Source of the DNA: Vigna angularis
Taxonomy: Eukaryota; Streptophyta; Magnoliopsida; Fabales; Fabaceae
Assembly: GCF_016808095.1 (NCBI RefSeq)
Contig: NC_068971.1
Coordinates: 29,037,631 to 29,101,630, forward strand
DNA: 64,000 nt
Reading direction: 5' to 3'
How positions within the stretch are numbered: the stretch's first letter is position 1; the number at the start of each line of letters is the position of its first letter. The notes under the pieces are model-generated. The model made no database searches. It had not been told where the DNA came from and saw only the letters and a program-made list of their open reading frames with translations. The translations under genes were made by a program, and so were the position numbers. Below, piece by piece: positions 11,959 to 23,520 of the stretch.

Positions 11959-14503
11959 ATGAAAAGACCTTCTACATGGATAGCATTTGCCACATTCCTT
12001 TTCCTCCTAAACACGACCAGTTGTGTAGAGTACGAGGTCAAGAGAACACTGATACAATTTCTGGGACAAGTCTCTGGAAAAGATGGCCAACAGAACTCCA
12101 GTTTGGTATGGAAACAAGACTCTGATCCCTGCAAGGGCACCTGGCAAGGTGTACACTGCGATGCTCAAAACATGTCCATAAAGAAGTTGCTACTTGATAA
12201 CCTCAATTTCTCTGGAACACTCGATCTTGCTATGCTTTGCAACTTGCAGCCCCTGGCTGCATCTCTCACATATCTTAGCCTTGATGGCAACAAAATCAGT
12301 GGAGGGATGGCCTCTGAGGTTGGAAATTGCAAACAACTCACTCGCCTGCACCTAAGCGGAAACCAACTTGCTGGAGACCTTCCTAGTTCACTTGCTATGC
12401 TGAGCAGTTTGAAGAGATTGGACATTTCAAATAACCAGTTTTCAGGATCTTTACCAGACTTGTATAGAATCTCAGGGCTGAACATGTTCCTCGCACAGAA
12501 CAATTACCTTGGAGGAACTATACCTGCTTTTGAGTTCTCTAATTTTGACCAATTCAATGTCTCCTTCAACAATTTCCGTGGCCATATTCCAAACGTGCAT
12601 GGCTATTTCTCTGCTGACAGCTTTCTTGGTAATCCTGAACTATGTGGAGATCCACTGCCAAAGAATTGCTCTGATAAGCCTATGCCTTTGAGTGAGGCTC
12701 AGACATCAGAAAAATCAAAGGGTGCTTCCAAGGAGCAGATTCTTATGTACTCAGGGTATGCTGCATTGGGTGTCATCATTGTCCTTTTCGTAGTCTTAAA
12801 GCTGTGTAGAAGAAAGAAGGGAGAGAATAAAGTTGAAGCATTGAATAATATGGTAGGGGCCAGTGGAGGTGGTGGTGGTGTTGAAAAGCCGAGAAATGTT
12901 TCAAGTGAATACAAAAATGAGGTAAGCAGATCTGAGTTTTCAGTCCCTTCTGAAAGTGGGATGGTTTCACAATCACTGGTGGTTCTTTCGAGCCAAACGG
13001 CAATGGAACTGAGATTGGAGGACTTGTTGGGAGCACCTGCAGAACTTATTGGAAGAGGAAAAAATGGAAGTCTTTATAAGGTGATGCTTGACAATGGGAT
13101 CATGGTAGTTGTGAAAAGGATCAAGGATTGGACTATTTCAAGCCACGATTTCAAACAAAGAATGCGAATACTGAGCCAAGCAAAGCACCCTCATGTCCTT
13201 CCACCACTTGCTTTCTATTCTTCTAAACAAGACAAGCTTTTGGTGTATGAATATCAGCAGAATGGCAGTTTATTCAAGCTCCTACATGGTAAATATCACA
13301 TCTTTCTTTTACTTTTGCATATTTTTTAGTTACACTTCCTTTGATGAACAAGAAATGTCACATACAAATTTATACACTGTCCTCAAAACGGGGATCATCA
13401 TAGATTGATGGATTAAATGCATTCACTCACTAGTTCACTTAATTATAAATTTTTTTTTAAAATCTAAAAGAATTATTATTATTTTTAATTCAAATTTAAA
13501 TAATTTCACTCTAAAATAATATTAAACTCCAAAGATAATTCAAAATAAAAAATTAACAAGTATAATCTAAAAACAAACCGTGAATAAATAAGTTTATAAT
13601 ATTGATAATTTTGTGTTTATAAGATTAAAGTCTTGAATAGATAAATTTATAGTATTTTACTCTTTTGCAACATCTTTTTCTTTATTTTCATTTACAATAC
13701 AATAAAATAGATGGTAATTAATAATATTGAAACACAAAATAATAAATAATTAAATTAAACTAGGTGAGTTAGTGAACTCAGTTTAGCATAGATTCAACTC
13801 AAGTAAGTTGAGTCCTAAGTGAATCGAATTAAAATTGAGTTCGTATAAAAAAATATATTTTTTAAATCTAATCCGACTCAAAATCCTAACGAAGATACCC
13901 ATTTTAACCACACTAATTCATGTACTAAAATATAGCATGTGCTATTCAGGTACTACAAAGGCCTTAGACTGGACCAGCAGACTTGGGATTGCAGCAACAA
14001 TTGCTGAGGCATTAGCTTTCCTGCACCAAGAGGTAGGCCATCATGGTATTGGTCATGGAAATCTGAAATCCTGCAACATTTTGCTAAACAAGAATATGGA
14101 AGCATGCATAAGTGAATGTGGCATTATGGATATGGATGATCAAAGAGGTTCAGCTTTTGGCACTAGTAGTACTGATGGTGGTGCATTAGATATGTTAAAG
14201 GGAGATGTTTATGGGTTTGGTGTGATTGTTCTTGAACTGCTTACTGGTAAGTTAGTGAAGGGAAATGGGATTGACTTAACTGATTGGGTTCAGTCAGTCG
14301 TGAGGGAAGAATGGACAGGTGAAGTCTTTGACAAGTCTCTGTTATCAGAGTATGCAAGCGAAGAGAGAATGGTGAATTTGCTTCAAGTGGCTATAAGATG
14401 TGTCAATCCTTCACCACAGGTAAGGCCAACCATGAACCAAGTTGCTCTCATGATTAACACTATCAAAGAGGAAGACGAAAAATCATTGATCTATGAAGTC
14501 TGA
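11959..14503 (+). CDS. LRR receptor-like protein, probable inactive kinase (LRR-RLK subfamily III type)
   Basis: Two exons, 11959-13288 and 13950-14503, join in phase 1 through a GT..AG intron of 661 bp and give 627 residues. Order: signal peptide (1-22), N-terminal LRR cap with WKQDSDPCKGTWQGVHC (51-67), about five LRRs (75-215), one membrane span (about 262-282) followed by KLCRRKK, a Gly/Ser-rich linker, then a kinase-like domain from about 350. The glycine loop is GRGKNGSLYK and the ATP-site Lys (K386 in VVVKRIKD) is kept. The catalytic HRD is HGN (479-481) and DFG is ECG (499-501), so phosphotransfer is unlikely. This fits the family labelled probable inactive receptor kinase (At2g26730-like). 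It probably acts at the plasma membrane as a co-receptor or scaffold; the ligand is unknown. The first ATG directly precedes the signal peptide. Confidence 0.9.
13289..13949 (+). other. Intron of the receptor-like gene
   Basis: The donor is CATG|GTAAAT and the acceptor is TATTCAG|GTACT. Kinase reading continues directly across it (..LLHG then TTKALDW..). The interior is AT-rich and contains remnant-like TAGTTCACT / GTGAACTCA phrases, possibly an old small insertion. Confidence 0.85.
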
Positions 14504-16536
14504 TTTAGACTATCAAATATTTCGATAACCCTTAATACTTGTAAGCCATACTTATAAGATGAAAAAATAAAATTAGGTCCTCTGTAAATTCATTAAAATT
14601 AACTACAATAAGTTGAAATTTGTCCATCTTGAACAATGGATCGTATCATGCCGTTAACTTTGTATTTTGATTCTTTTACCTTGAAGTTTTGTGTTTTAGT
14701 CCTCGTAATAATATTTTTTTATGTTTTAACATTTACTGTTAAAGTTTTGATAAGTAGGAAACAACAACTAATACAAAAAAAAAATGAAGAATTTGGACAA
14801 ATGTAAGAGAAAAATATTATTCGTATATAATGGATAATACAGATAATTGTTTTTTATATAATTAATATTAAAACAAAAAACGTGAGCATATAGAAACGAA
14901 AGGGTTATCAAAGCTTCCGTTAACTATATATATTCTGTTGGTATAAAGATATACAAGCGAACTAACCGTGTCTTTTACAAAGTGTTAGAAAAACTATTCT
15001 TCTTTGTATACACACCCCACAAAAGATTAGCGCATATTAGCGCATATTTGTAGTATTAGTCAATAAGACGCTATTATTAAGTAAGGAGGGTTTGCATTAT
15101 ACAGTGAAGAGAGTTTAACATGACCTTAGGATTGGATGTGTGATCTATATTTCAAGAATCCTTCGTAAAAGTCACTAAGGCCAGACTCGTAAAAAACCAT
15201 TTGTAACTTGGTTTAAATCTTTTAATCTTTAACATAAATTTCTTTGTCTATAAAAATTTCTTTACAATGTTTTCAACATTTGCTTTTCAAGTAGTGTTGT
15301 CGGATTAGAACTCACAAGTCAACTTGGTCCATCATAGATTTTGACTGGATTAAGTTTGAAGAAAATATAATTTGTTTATATATGGACCAATTTTTAACCT
15401 GACCTACTTAGAACCCCCATCACCTGAGTTCAATATATAGTGAATCAGGTAGGATGACAAAAAAATTCGCACTTGTGAATATTCGCGAATAAAATTCGCA
15501 ATGGGTAGTTACTATCTACGAATATTTATTACCTACGGGTAGCGGGTATTTTAATACTCACTTCTAAACAGGTCAAATGCGGATATTATACTATCTTACC
15601 CGCAAGTACCCGTTACCTACAAAATAATAATAATAATTTAATTTATAATTTTTAAAATTAAAATTTCTTTTCTTAAAGAAAGAAGGGAAAGCTTTTCAAT
15701 TAAAAATTACATAACCCTAATTAAAAATCCCAATTTCCCAATTGTTTGGTTTCTCTCAAAACCTTTATTAAGAGTTATTTTCCCTAATCTATTCTCTTTT
15801 ACATTTCTCGGGAACAAACCCATAAGCTTCAAACTTCTTCTCTATCTTTGTTCTCGCAGGGACAACTCAACTTCAGGAAAATTATTTGTGGCTCGCGCAA
15901 AGGAAGTGGTCTCGTGGTAGCAAAGACGGTAGTGCAACGATGGCGCGACTCCAACTTTGTTATTTTATGTGTTTAATTTGTATTTTAAAATATGTCTAAT
16001 TTGTATTTTAAAATATTATATAATTTTATGAGGCTGTTACAATGTATATTAATTTTAAAGTAATAAAATTTAAAATTGATATTAAATTGATTTATAAGCA
16101 TTCAAACTATTATATTTTAAAAATATAAATTTGAATTTAAAGTCTAATTCAATTATTTAGATTTTCATTCTATAAAACTTCAAACTCATGCTTTTACAAA
16201 AAGAAAAATACGAATATGAATTTAATTTTAATGTAATTATTTATGTTTTTCCAAGATTGAATATATTATGTAAATATCTTTTAGTAAAGACTCTTTATTT
16301 TTTAAACCGTAAGATTTCATGACTTGAATGTAACTTTAGATTGAGAAGAGTCATGTTTCCAATTTCGCACCTTCAAACTAAAATATTCTAAGTTCACATC
16401 TCTTCGAGATCAAGAGTACGTATGCTTACCAAAAGACACTCTGATGTTTAAGTTAACCAAATAATAATAGTAAATGTCGTAATAATAAGTACCCAAAAAA
16501 ATGCCCAAATGATTATGCTATTTATAATATAAGTTA
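14504..16536. other. Gene-free AT-rich stretch
   Basis: 3' flank of the receptor-like gene. At 15470-15620 there is a fragment rich in GCGGGTA / TACCCGC and ATTCGCGAAT phrases, likely a transposon remnant. 15820-15960 has a short TC-rich leader-like sequence. No gene is recognised. Confidence 0.4.
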
Positions 16537-17700
16537 GGCTTAATAGTACTGATGGTCCCTATTTTTGTCAGGTTTGTTCGAAATGGTTCTAGTTTTTTTT
16601 TTTCTGTTTAATATTGTCCTAAAGAATGTAATTTATGTTCAATTTAGTCCTTTTTGTAGATGACGTTTAAATCGTTAACGGCCAACTGTCCAGCTGTGCA
16701 ATACCCAAATGAGGTGACATTTAACTGCCCACGTGGAGTTGCCACGTGTCCTAATCGAGGAGGTCATTCGCTGTTGTGATGATGGAAGCGCGCTAGTGGT
16801 GGTCATGATTCTTGTCCTCTCTTGCGGCGATGTTGGCTCAATGAAGAAGAAGATGAAGACGTTGTAGCCTTGCCCTTGTGATGGATGTTGGTGGTCTTGC
16901 ACTAGGTAGATGTGCAATATTAGGATTCTGTGGGTTTCTAATTTGGGAATTTTTGGGCTGATTGTGTTTCGTTGCAGGTTGATGAAAGCACGAGGGAGAA
17001 GCAAGTTCACAAATATGGTGGTTCTTAGGCGCGATAGGGTTGAGGGTTTCGAACTGCTAGGTTGCGTTAATGGAGAAGGACAAACTCGCAAAGACATCGC
17101 AAATCCCAGCAGTGTTGTTTCTGGATTTTTGTGGGTTTTCTGGATTGGATTTGATGTAGGTTTCCAGTGCAGTTGATGAAGGTGGAAGTGCGCTTCATGG
17201 CGGCTGACGCGAGGTTGATGGTGGAAGGAGAGGATATGGCACAACGACATGGTGCTGGCGGCGGGGCTATGGTGGCAGCGCGAGCTGGGAAGAAGAAGAT
17301 GGTGAAGGCGCGCGATGAAGGTGGTGGCGCATGGATGTGGTCGTAGCGGCGTCCTAGTGATGGTCTTTTGGGTTGCGTTTGAAGGTCTTTGGTGATTGCG
17401 ATGGCGGCCTGAGAGTTTAGGTGTGACGACGCTAGGGTTAGGTAGCTATAGAGAAATTACGGTTTCAGTTTCTGTTTAGGCTGAAGGTTGAAGAAGATGG
17501 TGACGTGACAACTTCTAAATGCCATTTCATTTGGATTTTGCACAGCTGAACAATGGACCGTCAACGATTTAAACGTTGTTTGCAAAAAGGACTAAATTAA
17601 ACATAAATTACATTCTTTAAGACAACATTGAACAGAAAAAAAAACTAAAACCATTAAGAACAAACCTGACAAAAATAGGGACCATCAGTGCTATTAAGCC
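16537..17700. mobile_element. Mutator-like element with long terminal inverted repeats
   Basis: The left end (16537-16722), starting GGCTTAATAGTACTGATGG, is matched by the reverse complement of the right end (17517-17700), GGCTTAATAGCACTGATGG. The two stay similar for about 185 bp and include AATTTAGTCCTTTTTG and CAGCTGTGCAA. The flanking 9-mers TATAAGTTA and GATAATTTA agree at 7 of 9 positions, which suits an aged 9-bp Mutator-type target duplication. The interior (16735-17500) is GC-rich and repetitive (GTGGTGG, GCGCG) and lacks a transposase. It may be captured host DNA (Pack-MULE), but no donor gene was recognised, and the 191-codon frame on - shows no motif. Confidence 0.75.
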
Positions 17701-18469
17701 GATAATTTATTAGATTTGCTACTCTTATTTGGATGACTTAAGCTTGGATCCCGTGATCTATTTACTTTATTTAAATAAGTTGTTTTATCATATTTTACTA
17801 AGTTCTATAATAATTAGTATGTCATTAACTCTAATAACCCGATAAGTGATCAGTTAGATCGCTAAACATGTTTAAGTTCAATTATTTAAAATATAATCAG
17901 TTGTGTTTTTGAGTTATACCGTCCTAAGATAAAATCAATATTAATGTAATCGAAAAACACTCGGTAATATAAAATACAATTTGAATTGAATTTTTAAAAT
18001 GGTAATTCGTGTTGAAGGAATGCATCTTTTTCTTAAGCAATTCGATCATAACTAATAACTATATCACTATAAAATAGATAAAAAGAAATACAATAAATTA
18101 TACTATCATTACAATTTTTTTTTCCATATAAGATATGGTTCTACTTTAAGGAAAAATAATTATCATTAGTTATATTAATATTTTACAATCATAACATAAG
18201 AATATTTTTATATAGAATCACAGCGAAACAACATAAATTTATTTTTTATTTTTATCTGGATAAATATATTTGATGATTTTATTTTACCTTTTAGAAAAAA
18301 ATGCTTCACAATTTACAATTAAATGAACTTTTTATTTAATAATACATTTTAACTATTTATTTTAAAGTTATAATATATTTTAACTATTGACCTGGTGGTT
18401 CGTCGACCAAAATGATCAGTCAGCCTAGATAGAGTTGTTCGATTCACGAGGTTGGGAGGACCATACAGT

Positions 18470-18542
<73 letters not shown>

Positions 18543-19602
18543 ATATATATTTTGAGATTATTTTATTTTTTTATTATAATATATTCTTTCTTATAGCAAG
18601 ACACACGTCCCGTTCCCAGATTTTTAGTTCAATTTAATTACTTAGATATATACTTCTTCTAATATGTCCTTGACCTTTCACATAATTTAGAAACACCTAC
18701 TTTTCATAATTAATAATTTCTCTTAATTTTAATTAAATTAAAAAATATATGAATGAAATTGACCGATACTTGCCGCTTATTTAAGATTTCATAAATCCCT
18801 GTGAAGTTAACCTGTCAACTCATTCTATCAATACAAAATATTCAATAGTCGGCAACAAATGGTGCATACAATACTGCGGCAACTGAAACCCACGCGCGAA
18901 TTGTGGCGGTGAAATTGAAATTTGAGCATCTGTTTTTGTCATCATTTAACCTCACTTTGGAAACTATCGCCTCTTTCTCTCTTCGGTCACTTTGTTGTTC
19001 TAACCCACAAACACGACAAGGACGAGACAGTGTTTGAGCCAAGAGAAAGGTGTTTCACACTTCACTTTACTCTTCTCTCAGCACTCTTTGACTTGAGCAG
19101 CTAAAAAAAGTCTGCACCCTAGGGTTCCTTCACCTACCTGAAAGCCTCAAGATAAATCACAGTTTCAATGCCCTTTTCAAACAATGTGCACCTCAGAAAA
19201 TAGTTGGTGAGTCAAGTTTCAGATATATTGTGCTTCTTATGTTTTTTTTTTTCGAAAACAAGACACAACACATGTTAGTTTTTGTTTACCCGTTGTTGTT
19301 GGTCCATCGCTGGTTTTACCTTTCGTTTAAAATGATTACCCAATTCGATAAATAAATAATATGTAGTTGGTACTTGGTTGTGCTCACTGCTCAATTCATC
19401 GTTGCTTCATTTTTCCACAACCATCTACCACTTCTCTGTGTGCATTTATTTATCTGAGTTGCCAGTGTTCACTTTCTATGTTATGTGTAGTTTGGAAATG
19501 TTACTAGGATTATGTTGTGTGTGGATGAGTTTGAGTTTGGGTTAGGCAAGAGCATGCTTTATGGGTCCACGTTTATGACTTTTGGGATTTTAAAGAGAAA
19601 GC
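17701..19602. other. Gene-free stretch and upstream region of the RING-H2 gene
   Basis: AT-rich, with an AT microsatellite near 18472. From about 18840 the composition changes to a plant 5' UTR-like mix (CTTTCTCTCTTCG, CTTCACTTTACTCTTCTCTC). A possible 5' UTR intron donor TTG|GTGAGT lies at 19206. No other gene was seen. Confidence 0.35.
18472..18538. repeat. (AT)n microsatellite
   Basis: About 66 bp of AT dinucleotides. It generates an artificial Tyr/Ile frame. Confidence 0.95.
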
Positions 19603-20763
19603 ATGAATGGTAAGTGGTCCTTTGACCATACCCATTTGAAGATGGCTTGGATTCAGCATCAAATCCAACAAAAAGATGGTTACTTGATCTATCCACCACC
19701 GGTTTTGCCTCCCCCTTCACCCCCAAGCTGGGGTGCATTTCTCAAAGAATCAATGTCTTCGTCATCACCATCATCTCCCTCACCACCCTCACCTTCATCC
19801 TCTGGTGCTAGAATTAGTCCTGCTGTGCTTTTCATCATTGTGATTCTGGCTGTTCTATTTTTCATCTCTGGCCTGCTCCACCTGCTTGTTAGATTTCTCA
19901 TGAAGAACCCTTCTTCCTCAGCATCTTCTCAATCCAATAGGAACCAGGAAAGTGCAACCTCTGATGCTCTTCAAAGGCAGCTGCAACAGCTGTTCCATCT
20001 TCATGATTCTGGTCTGGACCAGGCTTTTATTGATGGACTTCCTGTTTTCCAATACAAGGAGATAAAGGGGTTGAAGGAGCCATTTGACTGTGCTGTCTGT
20101 CTCTGTGAGTTTTCTGAAAAGGATAAACTCAGGTTGCTGCCTATGTGCAGCCATGCCTTTCATATCAGCTGTATAGACACCTGGCTTTTGTCCAACTCCT
20201 CATGCCCTCTTTGCAGGGGTACCCTCCTTACTCCTGGCTTTCCCCTTGAAAATCCATTGTTTGATTTTGATGATTTGAGGGATGATAATGGGGAACATGA
20301 GTTCACAACTAGGCAGAAAACGATTGAAATTGAAGAAACTGTGGTAGAGAAGGGGGTTTTCCCTGTGAGACTTGGCAAATTCAGAAGGCTTGATGTGGAG
20401 GCAGAGGTGGCTGCTGGAGGAGAGACTAGTAGCAATAATTTGGATGCCAGAAGATGTTATTCCATGGGATCTTATCAGTACGTGCTTGGGAATTCAGACC
20501 TCAGAATAACCTTGAGCCATGACCGAGAAGGTCGTCATGCACAGTTCTTGAAAGGAAGAGAAAACTTAGAGAGACTTTCAGTTGAGGGGGATATTGAAGG
20601 AAAGAAGATTACAAGTGTGTGTAAAGGTGAGAGCTTTTCTGTTTCCAAAATCTGGCAGTGGTCACAGAAGGGAAAATTTTCAGTTTCTTCTGATACCCAG
20701 ATGAGTATGCCCTCTTCTCTTATCACGGATTTGCCTTGGATGAGAGAAACAAGAAGGACATGA
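19603..20763 (+). CDS. RING-H2 finger E3 ubiquitin ligase, ATL46/ATL47-like
   Basis: Intronless frame of 386 codons. Order: Pro/Ser-rich N-terminus (31-68), one membrane span (about 71-98, ISPAVLFIIVILAVLFFISG), the ATL-specific GLD box (137-139, HDSGLDQAFIDGLPVF), then a RING-H2 finger. The zinc ligands are C163, C166, C182, H184, H187, C190, C201 and C204. Spacing is CX2C-X15-CXHX2HX2C-X10-CX2C with the usual W three residues after the sixth ligand. The long C-terminal tail is Ser-rich. ATL proteins are membrane-anchored ligases that accept ubiquitin from E2 and act in defence, stress or development. Codon 14 (ATG at 19642, MAWIQHQIQQKDG) matches the usual start of this subgroup, so the first 13 residues may be untranslated. 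Lack of introns in the CDS is normal for the family. Confidence 0.9.
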   Translation: MNGKWSFDHTHLKMAWIQHQIQQKDGYLIYPPPVLPPPSPPSWGAFLKESMSSSSPSSPSPPSPSSSGARISPAVLFIIVILAVLFFISGLLHLLVRFLMKNPSSSASSQSNRNQESATSDALQRQLQQLFHLHDSGLDQAFIDGLPVFQYKEIKGLKEPFDCAVCLCEFSEKDKLRLLPMCSHAFHISCIDTWLLSNSSCPLCRGTLLTPGFPLENPLFDFDDLRDDNGEHEFTTRQKTIEIEETVVEKGVFPVRLGKFRRLDVEAEVAAGGETSSNNLDARRCYSMGSYQYVLGNSDLRITLSHDREGRHAQFLKGRENLERLSVEGDIEGKKITSVCKGESFSVSKIWQWSQKGKFSVSSDTQMSMPSSLITDLPWMRETRRT

Positions 20764-22753
20764 AAGGTATCCGTAGTATACCCCTTCTCCACCTCTTACT
20801 TGAATTCATTTGAATCCATTGATTGCAGCTTCTGCTTTTCCTCGAAATTTCTTCAAATATTTTGTGTTCTAATCTTGAAGATGTGGTTATTGATGTACTA
20901 CGATTCTGTGACATGAAATGGAAGAAATTTATGTTTCTATAAAAACAGATTTTAGGAATGAACTGATACAAATGTTACTGATAACATACAAATTGTAACA
21001 ATGACCCAATCATTGGAGACAGCCAAAATTTCATGAGATTCACAGATGGAAAGAAATTTATCAAGGGAGAGAAAATATTTGTCAAAACTATGTAGCACGC
21101 TTATTTTTACCCCATAAATGCATTGGGTCACTGAACCGTAGTTGTTTCGAGATTGATATATTGATAAATATCAAACATTTGATATATCGTTGGTAGGAAT
21201 AGCAAACGATTATGATATGCTATTCTTAAATTTGATTCCATTTTTGTTGTGATCTTGTAAGTGATATTCGATGATACGCATTTGCAGTTACAAAAAAAAT
21301 CAAAAGCCTTAATAATACTGTAGTAGAAACTATTTGATAAAACCCAATTGATTTGTTATTTTCACTCGTTAAAATAGTTTGATTGGAGGAGTCTATTCGT
21401 AAAACCTTGTAGAAAAGTAGTAGCTAAACTAAACTTTACTTTTCTATCAGTTGAAATTAGTTCATGCAAAGCTTAATTAGTAAACAAGCTTTTACGTAAA
21501 TTTTAAATTTCTAATTTTTTTTAACTAACGGCAATACTGTCTTCGTTTTAATTATATTGTCTTATTTTATTAACATTCAATTTGATATTATCAAATTACT
21601 AGATAGGACGTTATACAATTGATAATCTGCAAGCAGAAACTAAGAACATGTTTACTTGATGGATAATGGTATTTTAACAATTTTTCTTAATAATTTTTTG
21701 ACAATAGATGATGTGTTACTGTTTTATTGGTTTGTATATTTGAAATGGATCAATCACACACTATCACATAGGTTATTGTTAAAAAGTTGTCAAAAAAAAT
21801 TGTTAAAGAGACATTTTCTTTACTTGATTACAATCATCTTAAGTAGATATACTGCAATACAAGTAAATTCAAGAGTGTAAATTCATAATAAAAGATACAT
21901 AATCTTTTAAAAAGATAAACAAGTCCATAAACAAGTAAAAGGAAAAGAAATAAGTCTTTTAAAAAGATAAACTAGTCCTCCACAAATATTCAGAGAAACT
22001 AAACTGCTGCACTATCATTCCCTTCTCGAGATGGATCAACACTTATATCTTCGTTTGTTTACACTAAGATGAAAAACAATACAAAAACACAAGTATAAGA
22101 AAAGAGCAAGCTTCTATATAAAAATAACATGCATATACCGGTTAAATTTATGGAAAATGTTTTTTTAACCATTCATTTTTGCCAACGTTTTTATAACACC
22201 AAGTGATGACATTTGACATTTGATTAGTTCATTTCAAATAATATTTTCAAAAATAAAATCTTATGCAGAGGGTGTTTTGGAAACAAATTTTGTTTCGCGA
22301 GTTTTGAAATATCATTTCAAAAAGAGGTTCATCTTCTTCCTCTCAAAAACTTGAAATCTCTCTCTCATTGTTACTTGTTGTTCTCACCAACCACCATGAC
22401 GTCCATTGAATATGTCTTCTCTGTTGGTTGACTTCTTCATCTCTTTCGTCTCATTTTGTTTTCGCATTTTTGTGTTGTCTTCCTCTCGCGATTTGCTTTT
22501 GCTTTCTCATCCATTGGGACCTCGAAGGTGACCTCCCTCAATGTTGTTCCACCAGCGTTGTAGCATTCTGCCTATCTACCTCTCTCGCGCTCTCATCAAC
22601 GATTAAAGGTGTCTCCTTTCTCCAAGGTTTGGGCTTTGTTCAATGAGAAAAGAGAATTTTCGCAATATCGATGAATAAAATCAATCATCCATCTAAAAAA
22701 ATGAAATAAATCATGTATAAACACACCCAAAATCATCCAAAAGGACACAAAAA
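20764..22753. other. Gene-free stretch
   Basis: 3' flank of the RING-H2 gene followed by AT-rich sequence. 21650-21815 has matched ends rich in TTAACAATTTTT / AAAAATTGTTAA and may be a small MITE. 22300-22640 is TC-rich and resembles an untranslated leader, but no coding motif follows. Confidence 0.35.
21650..21815. mobile_element. Possible MITE
   Basis: Left end TTTAACAATTTTTCTTAAT..TTTTTTGACAA and right end TTGTCAAAAAAAATTGTTAAA are inverted copies. The size of about 165 bp fits a MITE. Exact ends and target duplication could not be fixed, and the AT bias makes chance pairing possible. Confidence 0.35.
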
Positions 22754-23520
22754 ATGACCTTGGGGAGTCAAGTTATCCCACCTGAGAAGTCACTTATTAC
22801 TTTTTGTACAAATCAACAATCAATCCCTGATAATCGATTACATGGATCCTGTAAGCGATTACCAAGACATAACTTGGGCAAAAATGGTCATGAACTTCAC
22901 CTACCTTGGTTCAGAAACCTATATGGGCTTTTTTCTCCACAATTGAGTGGGGAAAATTGTGTTTTGATATACTTGACACCATCAATAATGAGAAACATGA
23001 GGCATCCATGCAAACTATGGAAAAAATCACCCATAGGGACACAAAAATGACCCTAGGAGTCATGTTCTCCCAACTACGGAGTCACGTGTAACTTTTCGTA
23101 CAAACCAGCAATCAGTCCCTAGTAATCGATTATGAGGTCCCTGCAATCGATTACTAGGGGAAAATTGTTGGTTTATATGAAAAGTTTCATGTGAGTCGCC
23201 AGCTGGGAGAACTTGACTCCCTAGAGTCATTTTTGTGTCTCTAGGGGTGATTTTTTCCATCTTTTTGCATGGATGACTCACGTTGCTCATCATTGATGGT
23301 GTCAAGTGCATCAAAACACAGTTTACCCTACTCAATTATGGACAAAACACATGTTGCTCATCATTGATGGTGTTAAATGTATCAAAAAAACAGTTTTCCC
23401 CACTCAATTATGGAGGAAAAAGCCCCTATAGGTGTTTGAATCAAGGTAGTTCAATTCCATTACCATTTTTGCCCAACTCATGCCCTGGTATGTCATCTAA
23501 TGTTGTTACAATGCACAAAT
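22754..23520. repeat. Large inverted repeat with TAATCGATTAC motifs
   Basis: The arms are centred near 23137. The left arm (about 22870-23135) contains GGGACACAAAAATGACCCTA, GGAGTCATGTTCTCCCAACT and CCCTAGTAATCGATTA. The right arm (about 23140-23500) contains their complements (TAATCGATTAC reversed, TGGGAGAACTTGACTCC, TCATTTTTGTGTCTCTAGGG, CACTCAATTATGGA). The left start 22754-22860 is itself a direct copy of 23047-23160. In the right arm a 71-bp subunit (GTTGCTCATCATTGATGGTG..) is duplicated in tandem. No gene is present. Confidence 0.75.

Noticed and set aside
12165..13036. Minus-strand frames of 71-112 codons opposite the receptor-like gene
   Set aside because: Antisense shadows of a well supported exon.
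16675..17250. 191-codon minus-strand frame
   Set aside because: Lies inside the Mutator-like element, low-complexity Thr/Ser/Arg-rich, begins within the terminal inverted repeat and has no motif.
18452..18637. Frame with long Tyr-Ile run
   Set aside because: Translation of the AT microsatellite.
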